Assembly: GCA_950097015.1 (NCBI GenBank)
Contig: CATNEN010000024.1
Location: 682,001 to 746,000, forward strand
DNA from: Macrostomum hystrix
Lineage: Eukaryota; Platyhelminthes; Macrostomidae
DNA: 64,000 bases
Direction: 5' to 3'
The notes beneath the pieces are model-generated. The model made no database searches. It was given only the letters and a program-made list of their open reading frames with translations, and was not told where the DNA came from. Below, in pieces: positions 10,271-22,600 of the stretch. How positions within the stretch are numbered: the first letter of the stretch is position 1; every line of letters starts with the position of its first letter. The translations under genes and the position numbers were made by a program.

Positions 10271-11466
10271 ATGGATGTCGGCGCATTGGCCAAGGCGTGC
10301 GCCGACCTGACTCAAAGCCTGCGCAGTTTGCGACTTCCCGGCGGAGGCAACGGAAACCAGGAGGCGTCCACCAGTGCCGGCGCCAGTGCAGCCGCCGTTC
10401 CCCCGCCGGCAAGCCCTGTGGCTGCCCTGCGGCTTCGCCTGTTCAGCTTCGGAGGGCAGCAGCAGGCGCCGCAGCCGCCGGCGAAGCAGCAGTCGCCGAA
10501 GCGAACTACGCGCCGGCGTCATCCCCGACGTCAGGCTGTCGACGACGGGCCTTCAGAACGGACCCCGGCCGCGCCGGGACCCGCCGAATTGGCCGGCAGC
10601 GGCTGGCTGGCAGAGCGCCTGGCTGGCCACTGCAGCCCCTACGAGGCCGCCCGCCTCTGCCGGGTCTGCCCCGCCTGGCGCGACGCGCTCTACCGGGCCG
10701 ACTTCTGGCGCCGCCTCCGCCTGGTGCTGCCGCTGCGGCTCGTGCCGCCGGACGCCGTCGAGTCCGATGCCGCATGGTCGGAATCGCTCGATCGCCTCTT
10801 TGCCAGCGTCGGCGTCCGCGGCATCGACTCGTTCGGCTTCTCCGGCCTCACCGACGCCCACCTGCCTGGCCTGCTGCCGCGCCTGGCCCGGCTCGCTGGC
10901 CGCCTTACCGACTTGGCCATCGCCGACTCGCCACTGTCCGACTCCGGGCTGGCAGCCCTGCTGGCCGCTGGCGGCTCGCCGGCCGCCCTCAGCCTGACCG
11001 GCTGCAATCGCCTGGCGGAGCCGGCCGCTGCTGCCTGCCGCCTGCTGCCCGGCAGCCTCGTCAGCTTGTCAGTGTCCGACTGCGCCGGCCTCACCGACCA
11101 GAGCGTCGCCACGTTGGCCACCCGGCTGCCGCGGCTCCGCCGGCTGGAGCTTCAGAGCTGCCACCTGACTGACGCCTGCCTGCCCTGCCTGGCCGACTGT
11201 CAGGCCGGGCTTGCCAGCTTGGACCTGCCCAGCTGCTGGGAGCTCACCGACCGAGGCGCCGTCGCCCTGTCCGCCGCCCTGCCCGGACTGCGTCGACTTT
11301 GCCTGAGCGGCTGCTCCAAGCTCACAGACGAAGCTGTCGACGCTCTGGCCGACGGCCTTCGTCAGCTGCGCGAACTCGACCTGAGCTGGTGCGCCCGGCT
11401 CACCGACGTAGCGCTGGAGTGCATCGCCTGCGACATGTCACAGCTGGAGGCTCTGTGGCTGGACAG
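10271..11466 (+). CDS. FBXL16: FBXL16-like exon 1
   Basis: Encodes the low-complexity N-terminus, F-box and most leucine-rich repeats. The exon ends ...LWLD plus AG, followed by GCGAGT. Only this GC donor makes an Arg-Cys-Pro join with exon 2 in the expected repeat phase; the nearby GTCCGG donor at 11471 produces an immediate stop. Confidence 0.75.
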
Positions 11467-12801
11467 GCGAGTCCGGCTGGTGTCTGTAGATCAGGATGTC
11501 TGTAGATCAGGGTGTCTGTAGATCAGGGTGTCTGTAGATCAGGATCTCTGTAGATCAGGGTGTCTGTAGATCAGGATCTCTGTAGATCAGGATGTCTGTA
11601 GATCAGGGTGTCTGTAGATCAGGGTGTCTGTAGATCAGGGTGTCTGTAGTTCAGGGTGTCTGTAGTTCAGGATGTCTGTAGATCAGGTTGTCTGTAGATC
11701 AGGATGCGAAACCAAATACACCGGCTTTATGAATTTCAAGTCACTGATTGATTAAACAGGTGAATTAGAGCCTGGTCTGCTTTGAATACCGCAAAAAACT
11801 GAGCAGTAAAAACTGTTGGCTTTTTCAATCACCAACCCGCAGGTGTCCAGCCATATCTGATATTGGCATTGGCTACCTGTCCACAATGCCAAAACTGCGC
11901 CTGCTCAGCCTGCGCTGGTGTACTGGACTCAGCGACACCGCTGTGCGCCATGCTGCTGGAATGCGGGATATTGTACACCTGTCACTGTCAGGTGAGAGAT
12001 GCTCCACTGCCACTGCTCATGCCGCCTCTGCTTCTGTCTCCTCTCTGCTCCTCTCTCTCCCATGTTTATTTCTGACACACTCCCCCATCTCTCTAATCCA
12101 CTCCCCCATCTCTCTAGCCCACTCCCCCATCTCTCTAACCCACTCCCCCATCTCTCTAGCCCACTCCCCCATCTCTCTAACCCACTCCCCCATCTCTCTA
12201 ACCCACTCCCCCATCTCTCTAACCCACTCCCCCATCTCTCTAACCAACTCCCCCATCTCTCTCACCCACTCCCCATCTCTCTCACCCACTCCCCAGCTCT
12301 CTCACCCAGTCCCCCTGTCTCTCTCACCCACTCGCCCAGCTCTCTCACCCACTACCCCTGTCTCTGTCACCCACTCCCCCCATCTCTCTCACCCACTCCC
12401 CATCTCTCTCACCCACTCCCCAGCTCTCTCACCCAGTCCCCCTGTCTCTCTCACCCACTCCCCCTGTCTCTCTCACCCAGTCCCCCTGTCTCTCTCACCC
12501 ACTCCCCCTGTCTCTCTCACCCACTCCCCCTGTCTCTCTCACCCACTCGCGCTGTCTCTCTCTGACCCACTCCCCATGTCGAATTGTTCTTCACAAATAA
12601 TTCAGATTTTGAATTATTTCTGTGTTGAAAAAAATCGTTCTAACTTTCGCAGGCGTCACCAAGGTGACGGGAGACGGTCTGTGCCACCTGATCCGTGCCC
12701 GCCGGCTGCGGACCCTCGAGCTGACGAACTGCCCGGCCGCCAGTCGAGCTATTCGCAACTTCCTACAGCTGCAACTGCCCGGCTGCCGCATATACTACTG
12801 A
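10271..12801 (+). CDS. FBXL16: F-box and leucine-rich repeat protein, FBXL16-like, 3 exons, 497 residues
   Basis: Joining 10271-11466, 11843-11991 and 12653-12801 gives 1494 bases in one frame ending in TGA. A Gln/Ala/Pro-rich N-terminus leads to an F-box-like segment at about residues 112-153 (LAERLAGHCSPYEAARLCRV, WRDALYRADFWRRL), then a run of cysteine-containing leucine-rich repeats from about residue 187 to the end. The last repeats (LRELDLSWCARLTDVALE, YLSTMPKLRLLSLRWC, LRTLELTNCPAAS, QLPGCRIYY) follow the C-terminus of vertebrate FBXL16 closely in order and wording, and the length is near that of the human protein (about 480). F-box proteins usually recruit substrates to SCF ubiquitin ligases; FBXL16 is reported as an atypical member that can modulate rather than simply drive degradation. 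The ATG at 10271 was chosen as the first in frame. Confidence 0.8.
11478..11712. repeat. 16-bp minisatellite just inside FBXL16-like intron 1
   Basis: About 14 copies of tgtctgtagatcaggg (16 bp) starting roughly 11 bases after the GC donor. The rest of the intron (11713-11842) is unique. Confidence 0.85.
11843..11991 (+). CDS. FBXL16: FBXL16-like exon 2
   Basis: Acceptor CCCGCAG ends at 11842. Encodes CPAISDIGIGYLSTMPKLRL and LSLRWCTGLSDTAVRHAAGM, two leucine-rich repeats. Donor TCAG|GTGAGA with GT at 11992, phase 1. Confidence 0.8.
12066..12575. repeat. Pyrimidine-rich minisatellite in FBXL16-like intron 2
   Basis: Units of about 19-21 bp with core ctctctaacccactccccc, becoming more variable toward the 3' half. 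It starts about 75 bases after the donor and ends about 80 bases before the acceptor of exon 3. Confidence 0.85.
12653..12801 (+). CDS. FBXL16: FBXL16-like exon 3 and stop
   Basis: Acceptor TTTCGCAG ends at 12652 and completes a Gly codon. Encodes VTKVTGDGLCHLIRARRL and the terminal LTNCPAASRAIRNFLQLQLP segment, ending in TGA. Confidence 0.8.
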
Positions 12802-13531
12802 CAAGATGGACTTCTAAAATAATTTAGATGGGATAAGATTCTAATTCTAGCTATAAATGTCCATGGTTTTCAACAAATACATTTGGTTCATCCTCGTTTT
12901 TTTATCTAACTTGAATTTTGTCTATGGCCGAATCGTATTCTCGCAATGTTTTTCATCTATACTTTTGCTTGCCATTTTTAAATGCTTAATATCATGCTAG
13001 AGTTTGTGTATAATGTGTATCATCAATGTTATTGTCATATCCGTACTGGTCTACTCTAAGTAGCTAACCATTTTTTAAACAAAATTCTGAACTCTATATA
13101 TAATAAAAACGTTTCTAACAAAAATTTTCACAAACACGAGACAGTTTCTGAACAATGGGCTTTGAGAAGCAAGCCACGAGTCTAAAACATTCCATGTTAC
13201 TATTAAAAGTGTTTATTTGTACAATACGATAATACTCTCTGTTGTGCGTGAGCTGCTTACAGTTAAAGGCTTATTAATTGTATCAGTCATTGTTATCTAC
13301 AATTTTATTTCATTGTCATATTTTCGAATTGGATGAAATGAAAGCATCCAGTGTTTTAATGAGGACATTGCATTGCGATGACAGTAAGCCTGGTTTCCTA
13401 GAAAATGTTAGCAATGGAGTTGAAGTTTAGTTTAAAAAAAACACCAGCGTGATCTAAACAAGAGAGCCAAAAGTTGAATAATAAACTAGCTCATAAATAT
13501 GACACTATTTATAAGCTCTTTTAAAAGTACA
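12802..13531. other. Convergent intergenic region with 3' UTRs
   Basis: AT-rich gap between the stop codons of two convergent genes. AATAAA at 13102-13107 on the plus strand could serve the FBXL16-like gene; TTTATT (minus-strand AATAAA) at 13212-13217 and 13304-13309 could serve the netrin-receptor gene. If used, the transcripts would end about 100 bases apart. Confidence 0.4.
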
Positions 13532-13621
13532 TCAGCACTCGAACTCTTTGTTCGTTAGCGACCTCAAATCGTTCATCAGTCCGTCCAGTGTCTTGGTCAT
13601 GTCTTCAGTTGACAGGACAAA
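13532..13621 (-). CDS. dcc: Netrin receptor last exon, P3 motif and stop
   Basis: Acceptor CTGCAG precedes 13621. Reads [19 protein letters not shown] then [10 protein letters not shown] and TGA (13532-13534). The E-D-M...L-x-G-L-M...L...L-T pattern is the P3 helix that mediates receptor self-association and FAK binding in DCC. Phase 0 matches the preceding exon. Confidence 0.85.
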   Translation of the reverse strand, partial: FVLSTEDMTKTLDGLMNDLRSLTNKEFEC

Positions 13622-16600
13622 CTGCAGGGTTGGGTGGAAACAAGATAGAGTTAGTACCGTTGAGATTTCTGTGCCATTAGGGATCACTGGATGTCATTGG
13701 GGATCACTGGATGCTATTGGGGATCACTGGATGCTATTGGGGATCACTGGATGTCATTGGGGATCACTGGATGCTATTGGGGATCACTGGATGCTATTGG
13801 GGATCACTGGATGCTATTGGGGATCACTGGATGTCATTGGGGATCACTGGATGCTATTGGGGATCACTGGATGCTATTGGGTATCACTGGATGCTATTGG
13901 GGATCACTGGATGCTATTGGGTATCACTGGATGCTATTGGGAATCACTGGATGTCATTGGGGATCACTGGATGCTATTGGGTATCACTGGATGCTATTGG
14001 GGATCACTGGATGCTATTGGGGATCACTGGATGCTATTGGGTATCACTGGATGCTATTGGGGATCACTGGATGCTATTGGGTATCACTGGATGCTATTGG
14101 GGATCACTGGATGCTATTGGGGATCACTGGATGCTATTGGGTATCACTGGATGCTATTGGGGATCACTGGATGCTATTGGGAATCACTGGATGTCATTGG
14201 GTATCACTGGATGCTATTGGGTATCACTGGATGCTATTGGGGATCACTGGATGCTATTGGGGATCACTGGATGTCATTGGGAATCACTGGATGTCATTGG
14301 GGATCACTGGATGCTATTGGGTATCACTGGATGCTATTGGGGATCACTGGATGCTATTGGGGATCACTGGATGCTATTGGGTATCACTGGATGCTATTGG
14401 GGATCACTGGATGCTATTGGGAATCACTGGATGTCATTGGGGATCACTGGATGCTATTAGGGATATGATGGCTTAGAGGCTTTGAGGAAGCCACTGAGCA
14501 GAACAACCAGTTGACTTACACTTCTGGACGTCTGACTATCAAATGTTGAGCCTCCGCCGCCGCCGCCGCCGCCGCTGCCGTTGCCACCGCCCATGCCGAC
14601 AGCCGCAGCGCCAACGTTGAAGCCGACGCCGCCGACGCTGCCGCCGTGCAGGCTGCGGGTTGGCCGGCTGGAGCTAGCCGGATTCAGGATGTCTGGCGTC
14701 ACGTTGACCGGCCGACCGTTGCCAAGCGACGCCAGCATCAGCGTTGGCGCCACCGTTGAAGCGGCCGACGCTGCGGCTGCTACTGATGTTGCCGGATTTC
14801 TCTTCGACGGCGAACCGATGGACGAGCTGAGACTGGAGTGCGGGCTCGAGAGCTTTCCTGGAAACATTAACCCAGTTGGTTTTTATATACTGCTTTTGCG
14901 CGGCGCTTCTAAAACATGTGTACAGCTGCTGTTCAGTACGTGGACTGAGATTCGAACTCCTGACCTGTGCTACAAGCCCAACTCGCATATAATTTATTGG
15001 TCCTTGCTAATTCGTCAGCGAATCTTCTGTCTCACTGTCACCAACTGCTAATCTCAGAACTCAGTTATGATCGCCATCAACTTCGACTCACCCGAGCTAA
15101 AGTCGGGTGCATCAACGCGCGGTGGCGAGGCCAGACCCCTTGAAGACGCGGCGGCCGCGGCCGTCTGATAGCTTGGCGGAGTCCCCGGTGGGTAGAGCCC
15201 GGAGCTGGAGATGTTCCTGAAGTGGCCAGGGGGATTCGGCGACGCTCCGCCCGGATGCTCCAGCATCAGCGGCTCGCCGACGAAGCCGCCGCCGCCGCGA
15301 ATGCCGCCGCCGAGGCCGAGATGGCCTCCGCCCAGGTGCGGATGCATGGAGCTCCTGCCGAAGGGCCCGCCGCCGACGGGGCCGTCCGAACTTCGGCCAG
15401 CCTGCGGCAGGTGTCGCAGCTCCAGACAGTTGTCGGACCTGCGGCACAGATCCGGCGTCTGCTGCTGCAGCTGGTGATGCTGGCCGGCCGAGATCAGCAG
15501 CGCCGCCGCCTGAGCCTCCGGGGAATTCTTGCTGGATCTGGTCCGCGGCGAGCCCGGATGTCGCTGATTGGCCGGCGTCTCCTGACCAATCAGGCTGGCT
15601 TCCTCCTTGACCGGCCGGTCCGCTTGTCTGCGACGACGTCCACCGCCGCTTCCACCGGCCTCACCGCTGCGGCAGAGGCACACAGTTGCTATGGCAACGA
15701 TGAGCAGCACGATGGCGAGACCGAAGCCGCCGCCGATAACAAACCAGAGCTTGCGATCGCTCTCCGAATCCGACGGTCCAGCCGCTTGCAGCGGAGAATC
15801 GGCTAGAGATAAAGTATATTTACTTTATCTTTTAAAATATATAGCTGACTAAATTTACATTCGTGTCCGATCGTAAAATAAAGTCTTGCATAATGAAAGT
15901 GTACTTACATTGAGATCCGGCAGCACTGAGGGCGTCAAGCACCATGCCTCCGCCGTATCCGTTGACTGCGTAGATTTTATTAAAGGAAAGCCATTTTACA
16001 CTCAAAAAACTTTTAGACACAAACTTTTTTAAATCACGCTATTCGGCTCCGTAGTTCCTCCATTTATTTGACCTGTCAAAACCCCTCGCTCTTCGACACT
16101 TCTCTAGCCACCTCACTTATTACTCATCTAGCCGCTCCAATAAATAAATAGCAGCCGCCTCAATCTATTAACAGTAACCTCACTCCGCCAGCGGCCACCT
16201 CACCCGCCAGCAGCCACCTCACCCGCCAGCAGCCACCTCACTCCGCCATCGGTCACCTCCCTCCGCCAGCAGCAACCTCACTCCGCCAGCAGCCACCTCA
16301 CTCCGCCAGCAGCCACCTCACTCCGTTAATGTCAAAAACTCTTTCCGACAACACACACCTCACTCCTCTAGCCACCTTTACTCATCTAGCAGCCACCTTT
16401 TTAACACCTCACTTGACTGTCCCTCCTAGAAGCCCAGTTGAAATAGATCACGGGGTAAAAGCTCACCGTCCGGTGTCATAAAAGCGGTGAGATTCGTAGC
16501 CGGACCAGCGCCAGCCTGATTCTCGGCTCGCACTTTGAACACGTATAGGCTGGACGGCAGCAGGCCGGTGATGACAATCTGGGTCTCTTTGGCTGCCGTA

Positions 16601-19600
16601 TTGCGGCTAATAAACTGGCCGCCACGCAAAGCGTAATAGACAGTGTAGCCGGTCAGCTGACCGTTGGGCTCCAGCGGAGGCCGCCAGCTCAGCAGGGCGG
16701 AGCCCGGCAGGCTGGTCCGCGCAGCCCGCAGCTCCAACGGCGGCGTGCCGGGCGCCTCCGCCTCGGTGACAAAGATTGCCCGCATGCTGAAATCGGACAG
16801 CATGTAGCCTAGACGACACCGAACCCTAGCCGTGTAGGCTGTGAAAGGCTTCAGCTGGGATAGGCGCAGGCGCAGTTCGGTTGTGTTCAACCGGCGCCCA
16901 GTCGGCGTCTCCTGAACTGTCGACGGCGACGCGCCCCCAGACGACGCGTCCTCCGCCACTTCGACCTCGTAGATTCGGCCGGCGGCGTCGGCGCCTGGAA
17001 GGTGGAGGTCCCGGTCTGTCCAGCTGACAACGGCTGTACGGCCGTTCATGACGGTTGCCTTCACGTTCAGTGGGACGCTTGGAGATTGGCGATCGTCTGG
17101 AAAAGGCGAAAATTCTCTTAAACTTGCTCAATCGGAGTGCAATTCAGAAAGAAAGTCGGGAAGCAAGTATACAGACAGTGAAGCAGCGACTGCGAGTAGA
17201 AACACTGACATTAAAACTGATACTACACTGACCATTGTGCCACTACATGGAAATACATCTGGCACTCTTCACCTGGCACTCATTAATTAGTCTGGCACTC
17301 TTCCCATTGCAATTATTATTTAGTCTGGCACTCTTCCCATTGCAATCATTAATTAGTCTGGCACTCTTCCCATTGCAATCATTAATTAGTCTGGCACTCT
17401 TCCTATTGCAATCAATCAAGTCCGCCACACTCGCACTTGCACTCTCGATGTAGTCTGTCACACTCGCACTGGCACTCTCCCATATCAGTCTGTCACACTC
17501 GCACTGGCACTTTCCCATGTCAGTCTGTCACTCTCGCACTGGCACTCTCCCATATCAGTCTGTCACTCTCGCACTGGCACTCTCCCATATCAGTCACTGG
17601 CGCACACCCATCAGTTGGTTCTTTTCTAACTGTTAATATTAAATATTTATCACGCTGTAGATAACAGGAATATGCTACATAAGGAATCCAGCTCCAGTAT
17701 ATTCCCTATAATTCAAGATTATTGTGTCTTAATCTTAAAAGATTAAAAAACCTTAAAACCGTGTGATTTGGTGTCTGCAACTTAGTACGAGTGCAACAGA
17801 AAGCAAAAAGGGATTGACAACACATGCAACTTGAAAAAAATGAACAAATTTGTCGTGATTCAGGCGCATTTTCTACAATCCAATGGATCTTGTACAGACT
17901 TACACGTATCTCCGCCTGAAATCGAATGAAACAAGACAGTTGTCAGGTCATGTTGCTGTTCGCGGCTTGTTGCTTATTCATGCTAGTCGGTAATTTAATA
18001 TGGCACTAACAAAAATTAACAGGAATCTAATCTATAAACATTGCACAACTATTTATGCAAATTATTATGCACTGCAGGTCAGCCCCAATAATGCTTTGTT
18101 TTACACAACATAAATCATGGCACAATTTTGCTATATTCAACTTAATAGAAATTCTAGCATACATGGGATTGTCGACCTGTTAGACATTTAATGTCAACCT
18201 GTTAGACATTTAATGTCGACCCGTTAAACACCTAATGTCAACCTGTTAGACATTTGATGTCAACCTGTTAGACATTTGATGTCAACCTGTTAGACATTTG
18301 ATGTCAACCTGTTAGACATTTGATGTCAACCTGTTAGACATTTGATGTCAACCTGTTAGACATTTGATGTCAACCTGTTAGACATTTGATGTCGACCTGT
18401 TAGACATTTGATGTCGACCTGTTAGACATTTAATGTCAACCTGTTAGACATTTGATGTCAACCTGTTAGACATTTGATGTCAACCTGTTAGACATTTGAT
18501 GTCAACCTGTTAGACATTTGATGTCAACCTGTTAGACATTTAATATCAACATGTTAGAAATCAGATGTCAACCTGTTAGACATCAAATGTCAAGTTTTAG
18601 AAATCAGATGTCAAGTGTTAGACATGTTGTAATGGACAATGATACACTAGAGATTGAAGCCAATCCATGCTCGTCATAAGAAATGTTTGTTAAGCGATTT
18701 CCTGGAAATCGTGTTCACAATATTCTAGAATGCGGCAGACAATGTCGCAAAAATTTTTCCATGCTATAGCTTGACAACAGAATATAGCACGCTTAGATGA
18801 ATAAAGATATTCATGCGCAATTATCATACTGTCAGTAGAGTATCAAGAAATCTAATAACTTTATTCGTTCAAATAGCATTAACAACAGAATTGTAAAATA
18901 CTACTCACGGGCTTCACTCTGAGTTTTCTCGTGCAAAGTTGTCTCGGCCTGAATGCCATCCTTGATGGCCACGATGGTGATGAAATAGTACTGATTGGGC
19001 ACTGGAACGTTTTAAAAAAATTGCTGCATGGAAGCTTGTTAATAAAATGTATATGTTTCACGCTATTGAATGCACTTTATTGTTTCAGCCGGTTAAATGA
19101 AAGAATGCCAGATATTTAGCTTTGGTTGTTTACGCTGGCTAATGGAGTATCCAAAAATATATGCGATCCATAGCACAATGAATTTCCGGGTTCCGTTGCT
19201 TTTGTTAAAATTGCTTTTACAGAGATATATACCTAAGGTAGACCAAGTGCAAAAAATATTAAAATGTTCTATTTAGATGTCAGTTAAATTACATCGGTTT
19301 AAAATAATATCGATTTTAATTTTTTAATATCTAGATTGTGATTTCATCAGTACTGGAATTAAATATTGGAAATTTCGTATCATTCTCGGAAATCCGAAAC
19401 GATTCTAGGAAATCGTTTACCGTTAAAAGAAACATCCGAAAATTTCAGGAAGTCTCACAAAATTCTAGGGAATCTCACTTTATTTTAAGAAATCTTATAT
19501 TTTTTAAATAAATCTCAAATCATTCTAAGAAATTCCACACCATTCTTAGAAACCTATAATCAACTTTTTTAATTCTTTGTTTTCTAGAAATGTTTACACA

Positions 19601-22600
19601 ATTCAAGGGAATATCATATCATTTTTAGATGTTTCATATCATTCTTGGAAATATTCCATTATTTAAAAAAAATTATCTCGTATCATACTCGGAAATGTCA
19701 ATTTTTTAGGGACCTAACATTATTCAAGGAAGTTTCACATCATTCTAAGAAATCCGACACAATTCTTGGAAATCACAAATCTGAAATTATTCTAAGGAAT
19801 TCTAGAAATTTTCTAACCATTTTAGGAAATCTTTAATCATTTAAGGAAACGTCCAGAAATTTATAGGAATCTTGAAAATTATCGAAAAAGTCATCCGATT
19901 CGTCTAAGAAATCCTACAACTTTCTATGAAATCTCGCAACTAAATTGCAGGAAATCTAGGAACTCCTACAGGGTGAGATTGATTTTGAAAGCGGCACCAC
20001 TTCTGTTCCGCGTCAGTGCTCACCGAGACCGCGAATCTGAAAAGTGTCCTGATCGCCGGAAATCTCAGCCGCCAGTCGCTCCTTTGGCAGTTGAGTGCCA
20101 TAGTAGATGGCGTACTTGTCCGGAATAATCACCGAGGACGGTCGCGACCAGGACAGCAGGATGGAGTCCCGCTTGCCAATGGCGGCTAGATCTTTCGGCT
20201 TGATGAACAGCGGTACATCCCCGGACAGCTGGGTGGCGGCGTCGGTTGGATCGCGAAGTCCTGGCAATGATGATAGTACACCGTGAGTATAGCAGGTAGT
20301 ACACTAGGAGTCTAACAGTTAGAACACATTGAGTCTAACTGGAAGTATACCTTGAGTCTAACAGGTGTACACCTTGAGTCTAACAGGTGTACACCTTGAG
20401 TCTAACAGGTGTACACCTTGAGTCTAACAGGTGTACACCTTGAGTCTAACAGGCAGCACATCCTGAGTCTAACAGGCAGCACACCCTGAGTCTAACAGGC
20501 AGCACACCCTGAGTCTAACAGGCAGCACGTCCTGAGTCTAACAGGCAGCACACCCTGAGTCTAACAGGCAGCACACCCTGAGTCTAACAGGCAGCACACC
20601 CTGAGTCTAACAGGCAGCACACCCTGAGTCTAACAGGCAGCACACCCTGAGTCTAACAGGCAGCACACCCTGAGTCTAACAGGCAGCACACCCTGAGTCT
20701 AACAGGCAGCACATCCTGAGTCTAACAGGCAGCACACCCTGAGTCTAACAGGCAGCACACCCTGAGTCTAACAGGCAGCACACCCTGAGTCTAACAGGCA
20801 GCACATCCTGAGTCTAACAGGCAGCACATCCTCAGTCTAACAGGCAGCACATCCTGAGTCTAACAGGCAGCACACCCTGAGTCTAACAGGCAGCACATCC
20901 TGAGTCTAACAGGCAGCACATCCTCAGTCTAACAGGCAGCACATCCTCAGTCTAACAGGCAGCACATCCTGAGTCTAACAGGCAGCACATCCTGAGTCCA
21001 TCAGGTAGCACACCCTGAGTCCATCAGGTAGCACACCCTGAGTCCATCAGGTAGCACATGCAGAGCCCTCCACCCGAACCCCAGCTCACTGGCTGACTGA
21101 TATCTATAAGCGTCTGACAGCGTGTCGAATATCTTCCAGGCTGTGAACCGGCCGGTGCCGTTGACTGTTCTGGCAGCCACCTGGGCGGCGTATCTCGCGA
21201 ACGGCTTGAGTCCAACTAGCCGATGACTCAGTTGATCACCGGGCACCGTGGTCTTCTCCGCAGCAGCGCCGACGACATCGTCGCCAGACAATATTGAGGA
21301 GTCCGCTGACTGCGGCAGGAGCTCCCGGTAGCGAATCCGGTAGCCAACGAGGAGGCCGTTGCGGCCGGCCAGCGGCGGAGGCAGCCAGCTGAGGTGGGCG
21401 CCGGAGCCAACGCCGACGACGGTAAAGTTGTCCGGACTCTGGTCCGGCCTGGCTGACGGAGTGTCCAGGCTGAGCATCGTCGGGCGCGACTGGCCGAGGC
21501 CGGAGACAACCGAGGCCAGCAGCTGGTAGCGCCGGTGAGGTCGAGCTCCGAGCCGCAGGCCGTCGGCTTTTGGTGAGCAGCTGGCGTTGAACTGCCAGTC
21601 GGTCTTCAGGGTGAGGTCTCGGAGATGCAGCCTGGGATAGATAAAAAGTCAGGAGCTCACTGGAATCGGATGAAGCTGATTGGAATCGAATGAAGCTCAA
21701 TCGGAATCGGACGAAGCTCAACGGAATCGGACGAAGCTCAACGGAATCGGACGAAGCTCAACGGAATCGAACGAAGCTCAACGGAATCGGACGAAGCTCA
21801 ACGAAATCGGACGAAGCTCAATGGACTAGGAGAAAGCTTAACGGAATCAGACAAAGCTCATTAAAAACTGAATCCTTGATGGAGTGATTCGGGAGCAAGT
21901 TCAGAGCGTGCGTTAGCTGTAAAATGCCCATAGAAAGCCGCAGCTCTTGAGTACTCTCATAAAATTGACTCCGGTTCAGTTTTTAGAGGCCCGGATCCGC
22001 TCTCTCTCGAATTTTCGGGGGAGTTTCAATCGCTGGTTAATCAGAGAATGATTTTGAGCTGGCAATGCTATCCCTCTCCCCAGTCCGCGATCGTAACGCC
22101 GGGCATTTGATGCAGAAATTTTTCTTCTTGGCAAGCAGAACCGGCGGCCACCGTCAGAGCAGATGAGGATGAAGAGAGGAGGGAGAAGAAGGGAAGCGGT
22201 TTTGTGGGAGAACGAGAGTATGGTTTAAATCTAGTATGGCGCATTTTCTCTCTCTTTCTCTCTGAAAGTTTTTTTTCGGCGAGTGGGCAAAAATGAGTCA
22301 GCGTTGCGATACATGAGTGGGTCGCGGCATAGCTTAGTTGTTGTATTTGAGTCCCTGGACCACTGCAGCGGATAGCGCAGAATTGAAAGAGAGAAAAATG
22401 TAAGAAAAAACTGATGGCTCTTTTGTAGAATTATAATATGAATAAGACGTGTGTGGCCAATTAATTATGAGCCATGACTATCTCTTCTCACAATTTGTCT
22501 GCTATGGACACAGTCAGCACAACTGACTCATAACTCTGAGAGGGATACTAGTTACACAGAGAGATAGAACCAGATGGAGAGAGATGGGGAGAGATGGGGA

